Assembly (NCBI GenBank): GCA_023935145.1
Contig: CM043699.1
Coordinates: 109,952,036-110,016,035 of the forward strand
Length of the DNA: 64,000 nucleotides
Reading direction: 5' to 3'
DNA from: Bretschneidera sinensis
Lineage: Eukaryota; Streptophyta; Magnoliopsida; Brassicales; Akaniaceae
Both the position numbers and the translations under genes were made by a program. Below, one piece after another: positions 10,624 to 25,400 of the stretch (its first letter is position 1; every line of letters starts with the position of its first letter). The notes beneath the pieces were generated by a model. The model was not told where the DNA came from. It ran no database searches and saw only the letters and a list, made by a program, of their open reading frames with translations.

Positions 10624-13600
10624 TTACAAGCTTCGGGCAACCTTTTCATACAAATCACGCGGCCAGCTCTGATTCGTATTGTTTGCAAGAAATCCCGCAA
10701 TCTGCAACAGCCAAAATACTCATCCATCATTAAACAATGGCATACATCAATACGCAGATGTTACAAAGAGGCTAACCATTATTATCTACCCCAATCTATA
10801 CTGATGGAATAATAGGAACCTAATCCCAATTCCTAATTGTAAATCAATATATTGGCCGATAGCTATCGATTAAAGTCTCAAGTACAAATCATATAATAAT
10901 AGGAACCCATAAATATCTATCTCAATCCATAGTCATAAAATAATGGGAACCCATTATTATCAATCCCAATCCATATTCATGAAATAATAGGAACCCGATC
11001 CTCAATGTAAATAAATAGGCTGATAGATACCACCTAAAGTCTCAAGTGACTAAATAAATCATACAAAGCCCATAGACCAAAAGGAGCATAGATATTATCT
11101 AGAATATAAAAAAAGAATAACGTAAAACAAGTGATTCAATATTGGTTGGAGCAAGAAACATTGTTATATCTATAAGTGGTATTGCCCAGCATACCCTAGC
11201 CCTCATGGCTCGAAGTGATCCATCAGTATCAGTCACGTTATCCAGACAAGTTAGAGCAACCCTCAGCAGGTCTGGCACACAAGCTTGGACATGAGGAGAT
11301 AAACTAGCGAACACGTCAGCTGTATTATCTGGTGCTCGTGGATCAAAGGGAAGGAATGGAAGTTTGGCAACCTCCCTTAGAGCATCTAGATAATGGCCTA
11401 GTCTCACCAACTTGTGGATAGATAGTACGGCCTCAAGCTGTCTCAAAATAGTATGTTGCTCCAGAACATCCTCTCTATCTTGGAGACTGCACATCAAATT
11501 CAATGGAATTTCAAAGTTAGAAAAAAACAGAGAAACAATAATCCAAGAACAGTGAGTGACATTCAAACCAAAAAAAAAAAAAATTATACAATAATTGAGG
11601 AGAATTCTCAGATCCACGTGATCAAAAATTTATAAAATCTGTTTTTTGAAAAGAAAAAAAAAAGAGGTGAAGAAAAACCAATTAACAATAAAATTTGGTA
11701 ATTTCATATATGAAGTGATATTTATTTGCAAAGTCCACAGTGATGAGTAAATAGCTAGCCACAATCTCATGTTTGTGATTTTCAATCATATGATGGTTGG
11801 ATATTTTCATCTAATTGTATGGGTGAATCAGTCTGAATCTTGGCAACACTGCATTCCAGACAGTCCAATAATTTTTTTTCCTTTTTTGCTAATAACTTAA
11901 GAATGAAAATTTAGCTGTAGTTTATGGCTTTCTAATTTCTACCATGATGGTTGGGTATTCATGATTTTCATCTCATTGTCTGGATGAATCAGTCTCAGTC
12001 TTGGCAACACTGCATTTCAGACAGTCCACAAGATACTGTAAAGGGTGATGCCTCATAAGATCCCCCTAACTCACAAATTCCTAGAACAAGTTTCTGTTAT
12101 AAACAATAACAAACAAATGATAAGCCAAAACTTGATGAAGTAATGAGCAAATGCATAATATTGGAATGACCTGACTTCAGGATAATATTTGTAAGTCTCT
12201 AGAATCTCATTCCCAGAATGAATGAGGCCAGCAGTCCGAATTTCACCATCCAATCTTCCACGTGACAGGGCACAAATTGCTTCAGAGAGGCACTTATTAA
12301 TTGTATCCAATGCTTCTGAAAATGCTCCAACTCTCTTCTGAATTTCTATGGACTAAAATTGATGGCAAGGGATGGAAACAAAGGAGAAAATAATGTTGAC
12401 ATCATGAGGAGTGAAAAAGGGGGTAAAACATATGAAGATGCAAAAACGTTAAATTATGGCAATTGATATAATATAGAAGGCCAAGAAAATAGCTAAGGCA
12501 AATATATATGAGACATCAAAATCTGTGAGAAGGAACAATGTGAGACTGCAAATATCAAGGACAATATCTGACTTCTTAATCTAAATGATAGTCATATTCA
12601 TCCTCGTATAAATTATAAAAGTTGCTATTTTTCCATCCAAAATACTAAAACAAATCCATTAAAGAAGGCTCGGAGAGAAAAAGATTACTTTATCATACAG
12701 CCCAGTTTCCTGACACTGGCGAGCAGCTTCAAGCAGAAACTGTTGTCTTGATTTAAAATCAGTCAAAAATCTTCCCAGTTCACCTTCTTCTCCAGCACCT
12801 CTTGAACCAAGCAAAAGATAAATCCCACCATCCCGTAACAACAGCTCAGTAAGAAGTTGCTTCAGCATCAAGCTTCTCTGCCTTTGCTGATCCACATTAC
12901 TTCTCCCAGTCCATGATAACTGTCCACCACCTACTGCAGCAGCAGCATGTGCATAATATTCTAATGCCATTTGGAGATTACCAAGACGTAAATATATAGA
13001 GCCATACTGCCTAATTATGCTGGATGCCTCAGCATAAGCATCCATCACACCAAATTTTTGTCCAGCCCCAGAACCTTCAGACAGGACTGCATGGTCAGCT
13101 AGCACAATAGATATATGCACAGCATCAATGTTATATCCTTCATCTCGTGCTTCTTTATACAAATACAGGACAGCTGGCAGCAACTGGATGCTTAAAAGCA
13201 AAACATATGGGTATACCAAGGGGTCCTTTCCATTCTTTGTATAATATGATGGCTCAAATTTATTAAGATAAACTTGCAAATCATCTAAACTGTATGGTAC
13301 CAAGCCATCATTCAAGACAACAGATGAGGCTCCAGCGGAGAAGTCCCGCACAGCTGATAATTTGAACCACAAGAAATCCTCTATGGTACTGAAAAGGGTC
13401 GGTAAATCTCTCAGCAAATGGTCAATTTGCCTGCGAGAACCAGAAATGATAGCATACAGTAATAATTTCTTCTTGTCATATGCAGCTCGACCCACCCGAT
13501 CACCCGTTCTTAACATTTTCTCACATTCTTCTGAAGCAGTGGCTGCAATATCCGCAGGCACCATACCACCACAACTAATCCACTCTGTAAGCTGTCAAAA

Positions 13601-16600
13601 TGAAACTAATGATTGAAGCTGATTATAAAGTATAATCTATTCAGCCGTAAACAACCAGTACCAGAGGAGCAAACTGGTATGAAGCACGGGATGATAGGGC
13701 AACATTTCTTGCGTCATCATAGTACCCAGCTCTCAAGCAGAAATATATCTGTTGCACACAAAAGTTATGAATTTGACGTGAAACCGAGTCATCTGTAAGA
13801 ATTTCAGTAAAGGGAAAAGTTTAATGAAGATACAAAATCTAACATGGGTATAATCACCAATCTATTTCACATGGCATAAAGCGCACGAAGATAACAAAGC
13901 TAAACTGACAGAAGATATCTACCATATATAATCCAAATAGTGAAATTCATAGACAGCATGTAATATGTGCCTAAAGATCTAATAATTCTACAACACCCTA
14001 TTCCTTTTACAATTATGAGATGTTGGCAAAACTTAGGTACAATTCCTTATGTTAGGTTCTGTTAACAGGACGTTTGGTTGGGAGGAATCCAAATTCTATC
14101 TAGGGTCTATTCCTCAATTAACAGTAATTATTGTGGTTGGAGAATTAATGGACAAATTGAATAGAAATATTGTAGAACTTTTACTATTATTATTGTGTCT
14201 AAAGAACAAACAAACACATAGACCTAAGAATATAAATCATAATAAGAATAGGAAACATAAACCAAGAAAAACTAGAAAACCTGATAGAAAACTTTTATAT
14301 GTAATTAGGAAATATATCAACACTACCCCTCAAGTTGGAGTATAGATGCCACATGCACCCAATTTATTACAAATAGATCTAACCCGTGGACCATCCGATG
14401 GTTTTGTAAACAAGTCTACTAAATGATATACCGACTTCACATGTCTGGTACTGATCACATTTTGCAAAAAAAATTCCTGAATGACATGACAGTTAACTTC
14501 AACATGCTTAGTTCTCTCATGGAACAAAGAATTATTAACAATATGAATAATTGTTTGATTGTCACACACCAAGCTCATAGGACATGGCTACTTAATCCCA
14601 AGTTTTGTTGTTTTCGTCAAACCAACTCACAGGTAGTGTGTGTCATCACTCTGTATTCGGACTCAGCACTTGATCTAGCAACCACAGTTTGTTTCTTACT
14701 CTTCCATGATAACAGGTTACCCCCAACATATAATATCCAGTTGTGGACCTCCTCTTATCGGACAAAAAGTCCGCCCAATCAACATCGATATGGCCCTCAA
14801 CATGAGTATAACTATGTTTTTGATAAAGTAAACCACGCAAGGAGCTCTCTTAAGATATCTCAAAATACGAATAACAGCATCTCATTGACTAGTCCGTGAG
14901 ACAACTAGAAACTGGCTAACCAAATTTGTTGCAAATGAGATGTCTCATCCAGTCAAATGAGTCAATTTCCCAACCAACCATCTATATTGTCTTAGATTAG
15001 ACAATAATTCACCTTGATAAACCGTAAGTTTTGTGTTGGGATCCATAGGATTGTCTATACTTACACCCAACATCCTTGCATCACTCAACAAATCAAGAAC
15101 ATATTTACGCCGAGATAAATAAACGCCACGACGAGATCTAGCAACTTCAATATCCAAAAGGTATCTCAGTTGTCCTAGATTCTTTATCTGAAACTTAATG
15201 CCTAGAAATTATTTCAGTGCTAGAATTCCCTCTTTGTTATCTCCTGTTATCACAATATCATCCATATACACAATCAACAAGATCCTACCTGCCTCACCTC
15301 ACTATGTCTATAAAATATAGAATGATCTACACCACACCCACTGAGACCAACGTCAATTACCACCTCACAAACCTGCCAAACCATGCTTCAGTGGATTATT
15401 TCAAGCCATATAGACACTTCTTCAATCGACATACTAACCCATACTCCCCTGAGCAACAAACCATAAAGGTTGCTCCATGTAAACCCTCTCCTGCACAACA
15501 CCATATAGGAAGGCATTCTTCACATCTAACTGATGTAGCCACCAATTAAACGTAGCCGCTAAGGAGATAAAGACACGAACAGATGTAATCTTAGTCACAG
15601 GAGAGAATGTCTCAATATAATCAATACTATACACATGATCTAGACAAGCTTTCAACTTGTCAACAGTACCATCATGATGACCCTTCACATTATAGACCCG
15701 ACGACATCCAACAACAGATTCCCCAGACGGAATAAGAACCAATCACATGTATCATCAGTACTCAAGGCATTCATATCCTCTTTCATGGTTGCTTTCCACT
15801 AAGAATGAGACAAAGCTTGACTTAAGAATAGAGATAGTAGAGACCGAAGCAACAAACGAAGCGTACAAAGAAGAAAAATGATCATAAGACACAAAATTAA
15901 CAATAGAATGAGCGGTGCATAAACGCTTACCCTTATGAAGAGCAATGGGGAGATCATCTTCAGAAAAGGAAGATAAAAGCGGATCTGAATCTGTCAACGG
16001 GGGAGCAATTGGTGGAGCAGTATTAAGGTGCTTAACTAGTCAACACCAGCCACTGTGGACACCCATGGTGAGGAGGACGTGGCAATTACGTGGCTAATAA
16101 TTTGTAATACTATTAGGCGTTTATCAATCAATTGTGGTAGACTAGTAGCAGTTGATTGTTAATTAGATTTTTCTTTTAGTAATTATTCTTGGTGTGTATG
16201 TTTTGTGGTAAATAATGTTAATGTGAGTTTTGCACAGTGGACAATGCACAAAGAACATAATATATATATATATATAACTTATTAAATGTTTTGCGAAATA
16301 TGTGAAATTATTTAATACATTCAAAGACGTATGGAGAGATATTGAGTTTATCAACACCTGGATTTAGCTGATGAACAAAACAAACTAACCCAAAGATATG
16401 AGGAGGTAAGTGGAATTGAGCATCTTGAGGAAATAACACAGAGTGGAGGAATTTTCCATCAAGAAAGAGGATGGCATATGGTTAATTAAGTAACATGTAG
16501 CAAGAAAAGTCTCATTCCAAAACAATTTGGGGACATATGTTTGAAATAAAAGAGTACGAGTAGTATCCACAAGATGATTTTTTCGCTCCGCAACGCCATT

Positions 16601-19418
16601 TTGTTAGGATGTATGAGAACAAGATGACCGATGAATAATGTCATAATTGGCCAAGAAAGTTGTAAAAGGATCAAAAAAATACTCACGGACATTATCGTTA
16701 CAAAGAATTTTAACAAATAAGTCAAATTGTGTTTTTATCTCAGCATATGAGGCACAAAAAATAGAACACAACTCATAACGATCTGTCATAAAATAAAGCC
16801 AGGTGAGCCTGAAATAATCATCCACAAAAGTAACGAAATACCGAAATCTAAGTTTGGAAGACACGATTCGAACCCCAAACATCATAATGTACTAACATAA
16901 AAGACTAGACATATGTTTCTTAACTCAAGAAACAAAGGACACACGATGATGCTTTCCCAACTGACACGACTCACACTCTAAAGACGCAACATGACTCAAA
17001 GCAAGAACTAACTTCTTCAGATTCTCCAAGGCCGGATGACCAAGACGATAATGAATCCAAAAAAGGGGACACAGCAACTTCGCAGACAACGGGTGATGTA
17101 GTAGAATCAAAGTGATTATCTTCTTCCAATCTAATCCTCTCTATTTCCTCGAAGAACTTGATAGCTTGCTCTTCCACTCCAATAATGGAAATCCCTACCA
17201 TCTTGTTCAACTTCTTAACCCAATTCAAGACCCACTCCAAGGCAAGCAAATTCACCTTCTCTATAGCATCCTCCTCATTAACCAGTCATGGATCTTGTTG
17301 ATCAGCACTTACCACAAGGGTCAATCTATCGTCAATGATCCCATCACCTTCTAATCCTACAGACAAAACTTCCCTCCTCAAACCCAGAACTTCAAACTTA
17401 TCTAGAGAAGCCACAGTCTCCCTCTCATCCTCTTCTCTATTCACAACCCCAAATAAAGAGGAACAAAAACATTTGGATCAAAAATCAAGTCATCACCAGC
17501 CTCATCAGCATTCAAAAAATCCATCATACCAGCTGGAAGAAAACTCTCCACAGCCTCCTTCTCAAAACCCACTGACCCAGAAACAGCAGACAAAGACAAA
17601 GGAGACCCACCCAATTCCTCAACAGAGAGCTCCAAAAAAAATTTGCCAGAATCCGGGGCAGATTCAACTCTATCACCAGCTAAAACCATGCAGAGAGGGT
17701 CGCCAAGGCTGGGCAACACCAACCCAAGTCAAATCCCTGGCCCGAAATATTCTCCAAAAAAGGCTCAGTTAACGAAGAAATTGCCCTCGCCGGCGTAAAA
17801 TCCGGCTGCACTACCCCAGCACTTGCTGACGACACACCGGCCTGTACCTTCCCCGTCAACTTCCTCGGAGCTCTGTTGGTGTTAACTGTCGTTTGGCCCA
17901 AACAGGTCTCGACCCACCTCCAAAAGGACCTGGATCTGTCTGTAACAGAAGGAAAGGAGAAAAGAGGAGTTTTGGGCCTTTTTCCTTTCAAAAAAGGCTT
18001 TCTCAACAAGCCCGTCCCAAGCCCATTCTTTCTGATCACCTTCAAGAAACCCACAGGCTTTTTGGAGGCCTTCATTCCCTTACTGAAGCTTGGTCCAGCT
18101 TCTTGGCTCAAATTAGACAAGCCCATAGCAGGCTTTGGGCCCAAATTCCTCAAGTTCAAGCCCAAGCCTTCTTTTTCCTTAGCCTTATCTGAACCCAAAG
18201 AATTTGAATTTGAATTCAAATCCCTTGCCAGCTGGATTCCACTACTCCCTTCAACTTCACCTCCCACAACAGAAAGAGGGCGCGTGAAACCAGGCACCTC
18301 TTTCTCCCTCACAGCCAGTGTCGGCCAAGGCTGCCCTGAATTATTGAAACTGTTGAATTGAGGATCCACCTGAAAAAACCCACCCAGAGAGAAGCCACAG
18401 TGAGGACAATTTCCTTTTAGAGATAAACCTGGAGTCTTCTTCACCATCAAATCTGAAGAAAACTTAAAGTTGAAGTTTTTCTCAAGGTTAACAGATGGCT
18501 GTAATAATTTCTTCTCCGGCAAGATGATTATTGCCAAGTCTTTAATGGCCCTGTAAATTTTCCACAACTCCCCGGCTTCGAACTCTTTTAGAAAAATTAC
18601 AACCCAAAACCCATTTTGAGAAATCTCAGTGAGAGAGAGGAATCTTCCATGTTTATCTCTATGCAACCCCATTACTAAAGATTTCCCTTCCCTTCTAAGT
18701 CTTCCGAATTCATGGATTGCCTCCCTTTACAAACCAAAAATCATACCACGCGTAGAGAAACCATTTAACATCCTGATTTCCAAGAAAATTGAGATTCTTT
18801 TACCAAGGCCATTTTCAGTGATCCTCAACTGATTATCCCATCTCCCTTCAATAACAAAGTCATAAGATTTCATCTCAGTCCATAGGAAACGTTTGTATTA
18901 GGATTGCTGATTTGAATTGAAACGATTTTCCAAGGACTTAGGAGGAATCATGATAAACAAACCCGAAAAACACTAAAAACTGAAATGTCTGCTGCTAGCA
19001 GCCATTACTGAAAAGAAAGTGACAGTGAGAGAGAGATAAAAACAATTCCTCTAATTGACTCTATATAGAGACCTAAGAATATAAATTTTTATAGAAATAA
19101 GAAACATAAATTAAAAAAGACTAAAAAACCTAATACACATGTAGAAAATATCTCAACACTTGTGTTTGGTTTGCTTTATGAAGTGTAATTGACAATTTTT
19201 GAGGAAACCCCAATTCCTTAAAACTTGAAATAACCCCCCCCCCCCCTCGGTACTTGCAATTCTTGACAATTTGGATTTGGTTTCAAAACATTATGAGATA
19301 AATAAGCCCCTTGTTAAAATCTCAAACCCCATATTACTTAATAAAATAACCCCATAATTTTCATATAAATTCATATCAAAAAAATTTAATTACACCCACA
19401 CCAGTTATCAAAAAAGGA

Positions 19419-19457
<39 letters not shown>

Positions 19458-22400
19458 AACGAAATAAGCCATGATCATATTTTTTAATTCTCTTTCTTAT
19501 TAGAAAAAGAAAAAAATATACATATAAATATAACATATGTATTAAGAAATAAAAAAAATATTAAATATGAATTTTAACCTATTTATTATACTTTGAAAAT
19601 CAGCGATATTTTGGTCATTTACATCAATATCCACTATGTTTCCAACATTTTAATCTATATGAGAAACTTTGAAATTGGAATAGAATCAACTATTCTATGC
19701 ACAACCAAACACAATAATGAAAACGCAATTCTACTCTAGTCTAATTCTATTCTTGTGGAATCATAATTCTCTTTTAATCAATTCCATTCCGCAAACCAAA
19801 AATGTCGTAAATGTTCAATTTTCAGCATTTAATTTAATTATTATGACCTATCATCTAACAAATATCAATAAGAAATCTAAAATCTAGAGGGGAAAAAAGT
19901 CTACTTTTTTACTTATATTTTTAACATTCAGCCTAAACTTTGAAATTTCTTATAAAATTTTATAAGTTTTAAACCGTTGATTAATTATGTGTTACATAAT
20001 ATACTACAATTTTATTTTTGAAATAATTATTTTCTCAAAGAACCAGAGAAACTTGACATAAGGAATTTTACCTGTCTTTCCAAACATAATAAATCAAAAT
20101 ACTTATAAGCTAAACGTGGCAGATTTCAAAAGTCATGCAATAAATTGGTCCAGAATCTGAGAGCTGTGAATTAATTTGATGTTAGTAAATCTGATGTAGA
20201 ACAAGTAACCAAAGAACAAGAAATAGAGGAATACAGAGAGCAAATGGACAAAAAAAGGGGAGATAACTAGAGGAAATTAAAGGGAAGGATAACAGAGAGA
20301 AGAAGATTAGAAGAATAAGGGGAAAAGATAGAAGAATTAATGCAAGGGAAAGGACAAACAAGAGAGAAGAGAGGTCAACAGATACCAAACTCAATAGAGG
20401 TGCTATTATATAGGCACTAAACATAACTTAAATAGGAAAGTAAATCAAATCCTAATAATATGTAATTGTCTAGACCTAAATTATCTCAAACACTACTATT
20501 TGATTCCCAAGAAAAGCATAATTAAAAAATAGACCCACAAATACACAAAAATCCTAAAATAATAAATCTATGCTTCCCCATTCTGCATCAAAATCATAAT
20601 AAAGTAATCAATGATAAATAATGCAAACTTCAGTACACCTCATCAAAACTGTTAAGCATCATGATCAAACTTTAAAATGCGAGTGGAAATTTATCAAAAC
20701 CTGCTGCCAAGTAGTATCAACAGGAGGCTGTCTACGAGCATCACCTGCATCAAAATCTAGAACCCCATAATCCCTTAAACGAATCTGCATAGATGCATAA
20801 AACCCAAAAATGTAAGAAAAAATTTCCTGAAAGGACAAAGTAGTCCAACATGGAATTTCAAGTTAAATAGCATCCGCAAGACAAACCCGAAGAAAAGCGC
20901 GAACTCTTTGCAAATTTCCAACGACTCCACCAAGAGCAGCCTATGATGAGATCATGAAGATGAATCCAGAATATGAGTTCTGAATGAAGTATAGCCTGAG
21001 TGCCAATTAATAATAATTGCTCTCATGCATAACAACACAAGATAGGTAAAGCAGAAGCTACTCAAGAAGCAAAATTTCGAGGGTAGCCTTTAAAGTACCA
21101 CAAAGCTAATTCAAATGAGCAAGTTGACTAGGATTAATAGCCCAATGAACAACAGAAGAATCAGAAACCAAACAAGAAACTAGACCCTAATTTTCAACAA
21201 AAAAATTCAATTCTGCTAAGTACCAATACCAAAAATAAGCTAAGATATAATAAAATAATTACTTGTGTAGGATGACTTTGAATGGAATCCATCATATATT
21301 TCTCATGCCCCCACTCCAGATGGTGCCTTGCACCAATTACTAATGACATCTTCCTCGAAACACTCTGTTGCATCACTGAATCTTCGTCCATCATTGTCTG
21401 TCAAATTAGTAAATTTATCAACACTTATTCACATAAGAGCAATAAGCATGGAAAATACAATAACAAGTTTACAGGGTAGCATATATTAAAAGACAAACTT
21501 ACAATATAATTAAGAACTGTACATGTCAATAAAAAAAAGAAGCATGCCTGAATAAGGTGCCATATTTTCTGCATGTTAACTGATTTTCCACGAGATGCTT
21601 CAGGACCCAAATCTTCATAAGCACCCTTGAAAGCTGTAGCAGGCTAAATAAAATATAAACAGTAAACAGATCATAAAAAAAATTAAAACATTTGAGTAAA
21701 AGAAAAAAACACGACAAGAATAAGTCGCCCAGTGTTAACAGAAAAATTGAAATGTATCAATAAAGAACAAATATACTGCCAACTTCACTCCTAACAGACT
21801 AAATAACAAAGTATATGACTTTCAGTTGGCCAGCAGATTATCAAACAAATATAACAAATTGTGAACAGGCCATTCAATAGATGTCTTGCAAAATGAAGCA
21901 GCACTTGTTTCTGTCAAAGATAAACAACTAGCCTTACTTTAAATGGTAAGCCTCGCTCTCTCGAAATGTTCAGATTCTTCACAACTTCAGCATAGACCGA
22001 TGCTTTTTTCTCATTGATGGGCTTGTTAGCTAAAGGCACAAGCTCCATGCTAGGAGGACTTGATGAAACTTGAGGACTGGAAGCCATGGACGCTTGACCT
22101 GGACGAGTACCTCTACTGCTTGTGTTGATCATATTAGCCCTGGGTAAAGTTGAAATTCGGCTAAGGCTCTGAAGGAAGTCACGTTTTTCCCTCTGCCAAT
22201 CCTCCTGCCAAACATTAGATTCCACTACCCAATCAGGTGAAAGCACAAGAACCACAACAACTCCATCAGCTATCATCAATAAATTAATGTCATAGCCCAA
22301 AACAATTTCCCCTTTGTGATTTGCAATCCATCTTAACAATTCTTTGTACTTATGCATTCCCCCAACCCAACCCCACTGTGCTGCCCCCAAAAGGATGTCT

Positions 22401-25400
22401 TTTCCAACCTATACTTCATAGACAACACATGGTGAGGCAGCACAAAATTACAAGAGATATGAATTAAGAAACAATCTGAAACATAAAAACTATTTCCATC
22501 TAATTTTCTCTGTGCTATTTAAAAAGATTTCGAACATAAATACAGACCCACTTTGCTGAGATACAGCTTCCAAACCTACAGCCTTCTCAATATTTCCCTA
22601 GTTTGGGAGTAGTTCAAACTTAATGAAAAAAAATCTAGTATCCTAGCTTTCAATATTTATAAAGTGAGAAACAGAATACAGCAAACTAGAGAATGTCTAT
22701 TAACTTCCCAGATTATGAAATTAGGAAGCTTCAATAAATTGTTCAGGACGTATTTGTAAAACAAACACCCAAAAAAATCTAGTATCCTAGCTTTCAATAT
22801 CTATAAAGTGAGAAACAGAATACAGCAAAATAGAGAATGTCTATTAACTCCCCATATTATGAAATTAGGAAGCTTCAATAAATTGTTCAGAAAGCATTTG
22901 TAAAAAAAAACACAGATGTATATCTGAGAAAAAGAATCCAACAATTAAGTAAAGAGTTGCAAAGGAACTTGGATGGAAGGAAAAAAAGTAACACAGAAAT
23001 GAAGTAATACTGACATTTCACAGATGTTGGGAACACTAACCTCCAAAACTTTCATCATGTAATCATTAAAGCTTCTCACATTATCCTTCTGAGCTTCTTG
23101 GATGGCTGACACCATTGACATTTCGTGAACCTGAGTGAATATATTGCACATGATCTATCAATCACTCTCCAAGATAAACAGGAAAAGTGATGTGAATCAA
23201 GTAGTATCATGCAAGCAAATAAGAACTATTCTTGCTTAAAACAAAGAATACTTATCAAAAAACAAAAACAAAGAAGAGCAGTCCAACAACACAATCAAAC
23301 TGCATGTGCCATAATCATCTATGATAATATGCAGTGTCAATGATAGCAGGTGAACGTACTTCAGTTATTGCAGTTCCAGAGTAAAATTTCCAATTCAATG
23401 CATAGGAGGAACAACACTTGTTTTCATATCTAGATTGAAATGGTAACATCCAAAGAAAAGCAGGTGCTTTACAACTCAACTAAATTTATACACCATACGG
23501 AAGAAAACTTAAGCAAATCACAGAGAATCAAGTCAAATCAACCATATGAGGAAAACTCAAATATTTGAGTATTACATACTGCTCAATCCAGGGCCAAATG
23601 CCCTGAAACTAAAACATGCACACTGATATGGCTTTACAAAGAAAAATCGAAAACCGAGCCGAACCTAACCGAAGGGATATTCCAAAACATTGGTCTGATA
23701 TATTAAATATACTTATTTTTATATAATTTTGTCAAATGTCATATTACTTATAGGATTACGAACATACACCAATATACACCATCACACACCCAATTTACCA
23801 ATTCAATTTTTTTAAAAACATTAGAAATAATATAGCATACAAAATAGAAACCCTAAATTCCCTAATCTCTCAATACATTTCGCCCTCACATGCTCACCCC
23901 TAGTCTTCTCCTCTCAGACCTGAGACCCATCTTCTCCTTCTCAAGTCTCACGCTCATTGGACACCCTCGCTGTCTGCCATCGTCGACATCTCCCACCACC
24001 TCACTCCCTCTAGCTCTTTTTCTATTTCTTTCCCTCTTTCAAACTCCATCACTTCTCTCTCCTTTTCGTGTCTGCCATAAATCCTCACTCCCTCTCATTT
24101 TTCTTTCTCTCCCTCTCCCTGCCACGCCCCCCACCATCTGCCATCAATCGGCAGCCACACTAATTTACCAATTCAATTTTTTTAAAAACATTAGAAATAA
24201 TATAGCATACAAAATAGAAACCCTATATTCCCTAATCTCTCAATACATTTCGCCCTCACATGCTCACCCCTAGTCTTCTCCTCTCAGACCTGAGACCCAT
24301 CTTCTCCTTCTCAAGTCTCACAATCATCGGACACCCTCGCTGTCTGCCATCGTCGACATCTCCCACCACCTCACTCCCTCTAGCTCTTTTTCTAGTTCTT
24401 TCCCTCTTTCAAACTCCATCTCTTCTCTCTCCTTTTCATGTCTGCCATAAACCCTCACTCCCTCTCATTTTTCTTTGTCTCTCCCTCTCCCTGCCATGCC
24501 CCCCATCGTCTGCCATCAATCGGCAGCCACACTGCTCAGTGTCGTCGATTCCGGGCACAGAGGTAAGCATTGTCTCTTTCTCTCTCTCAATGATAAATCA
24601 TCGAACAGACTAAACAGTGCATTGATTTCAACAACTCAGCTATCGATTTCCATACCATCCTTTCCATGTGAGTTTCACATCATCAATTCAAGAGCCTGCC
24701 ATGGTAATTGAATTAGAAATGGGTTGTTTATCAAAGAAATTTATTCACTTCCAAGTTGTACTTGAGATTGTCTTCTCTTTCTTCAAAATTTAACATTTCT
24801 CGTCTTTAAACTTCATTTTGTTTTGCAGATTGTCGAGTTGTTAATTCTTTGTAGTGGGTTCTTTACTTGGTAGAGGCACTGCACTGTGCGAACTCACTCT
24901 CTTTCTTTTTTTTGGCTTTTTTATTTTTATTTTTTGCAAATGTGATGATATTACATTGTCTTTAATGAAGTATCCAATGCTTTTGCTTTACAGCTTCAGT
25001 TTCTTTCAAATACATTTTTTGCTTCAATTTCAATTTTGTTTGATTAGTATATGATTCTCCCACCCACCTACTTAGTTTAGTTAGAATATTACATTTAGAG
25101 GAAAAAGGTAAATTTCCAATGTGAAAAACCAAGGTTTCATTAATATAGAAAACCAACCAGCACTGGGATTATATAGTGGTTAGTGTTTGCACTAGAAATA
25201 ATATAATTCTTTAGGCCCAGGAAATGAACAAACAAAGAATCGATTAACCGAACTGAGCAGTCCTCAGTTAACCAATAGATTCGGCTCGGATTATTTCAAA
25301 CCAAAATTTTTGGATCGGTTAACCGAACCGTGCACACCCTTGGATATGGATATATAAGAACAGCACGAATGAATTGTTACTATGTAGAAGAAGCATGCAA

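Larger units (their letters stand above)
14140..19158 (-). mobile_element. Degraded Copia element with LINE-like insert, in NUP93 intron 10
   Basis: Two similar terminal segments in the same orientation mark the ends. One starts TGTTGAGATATTTTC at 19158 and the other TGTTGATATATTTCC at 14322. Both continue to 'TTATATTCTTAGGTCT', about 110 bp in. The 14322 copy is preceded by a purine stretch (TTGAGGGGTAG), as a 3' LTR should be. The inner ends of both LTRs are unclear; the lower limit of 14140 is approximate. Inside are Copia pol remnants (17110-14330) and, in place of the 5' internal region, a LINE-like coding segment (18873-17112). No primer-binding site is visible after the upstream LTR. 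The element has the same orientation as NUP93 and lies between exons 10 and 11. Confidence 0.65.

Noticed and set aside
11453..11635. Plus-strand small frames over NUP93 exons 12-14 (for example 11453-11635 and 13362-13616)
   Set aside because: These are shadows of the conserved minus-strand exons.
17335..18361. Long plus-strand open frames, up to 161 codons
   Set aside because: They lie antisense to the LINE-like ORF, which has recognisable sequence on the minus strand. They are reading-frame shadows.
23890..24613. Two plus-strand open frames starting [15 protein letters not shown]
   Set aside because: They are the two units of a CT-rich tandem duplication inside a NUP93 intron. The composition is low-complexity and no protein family is recognised.
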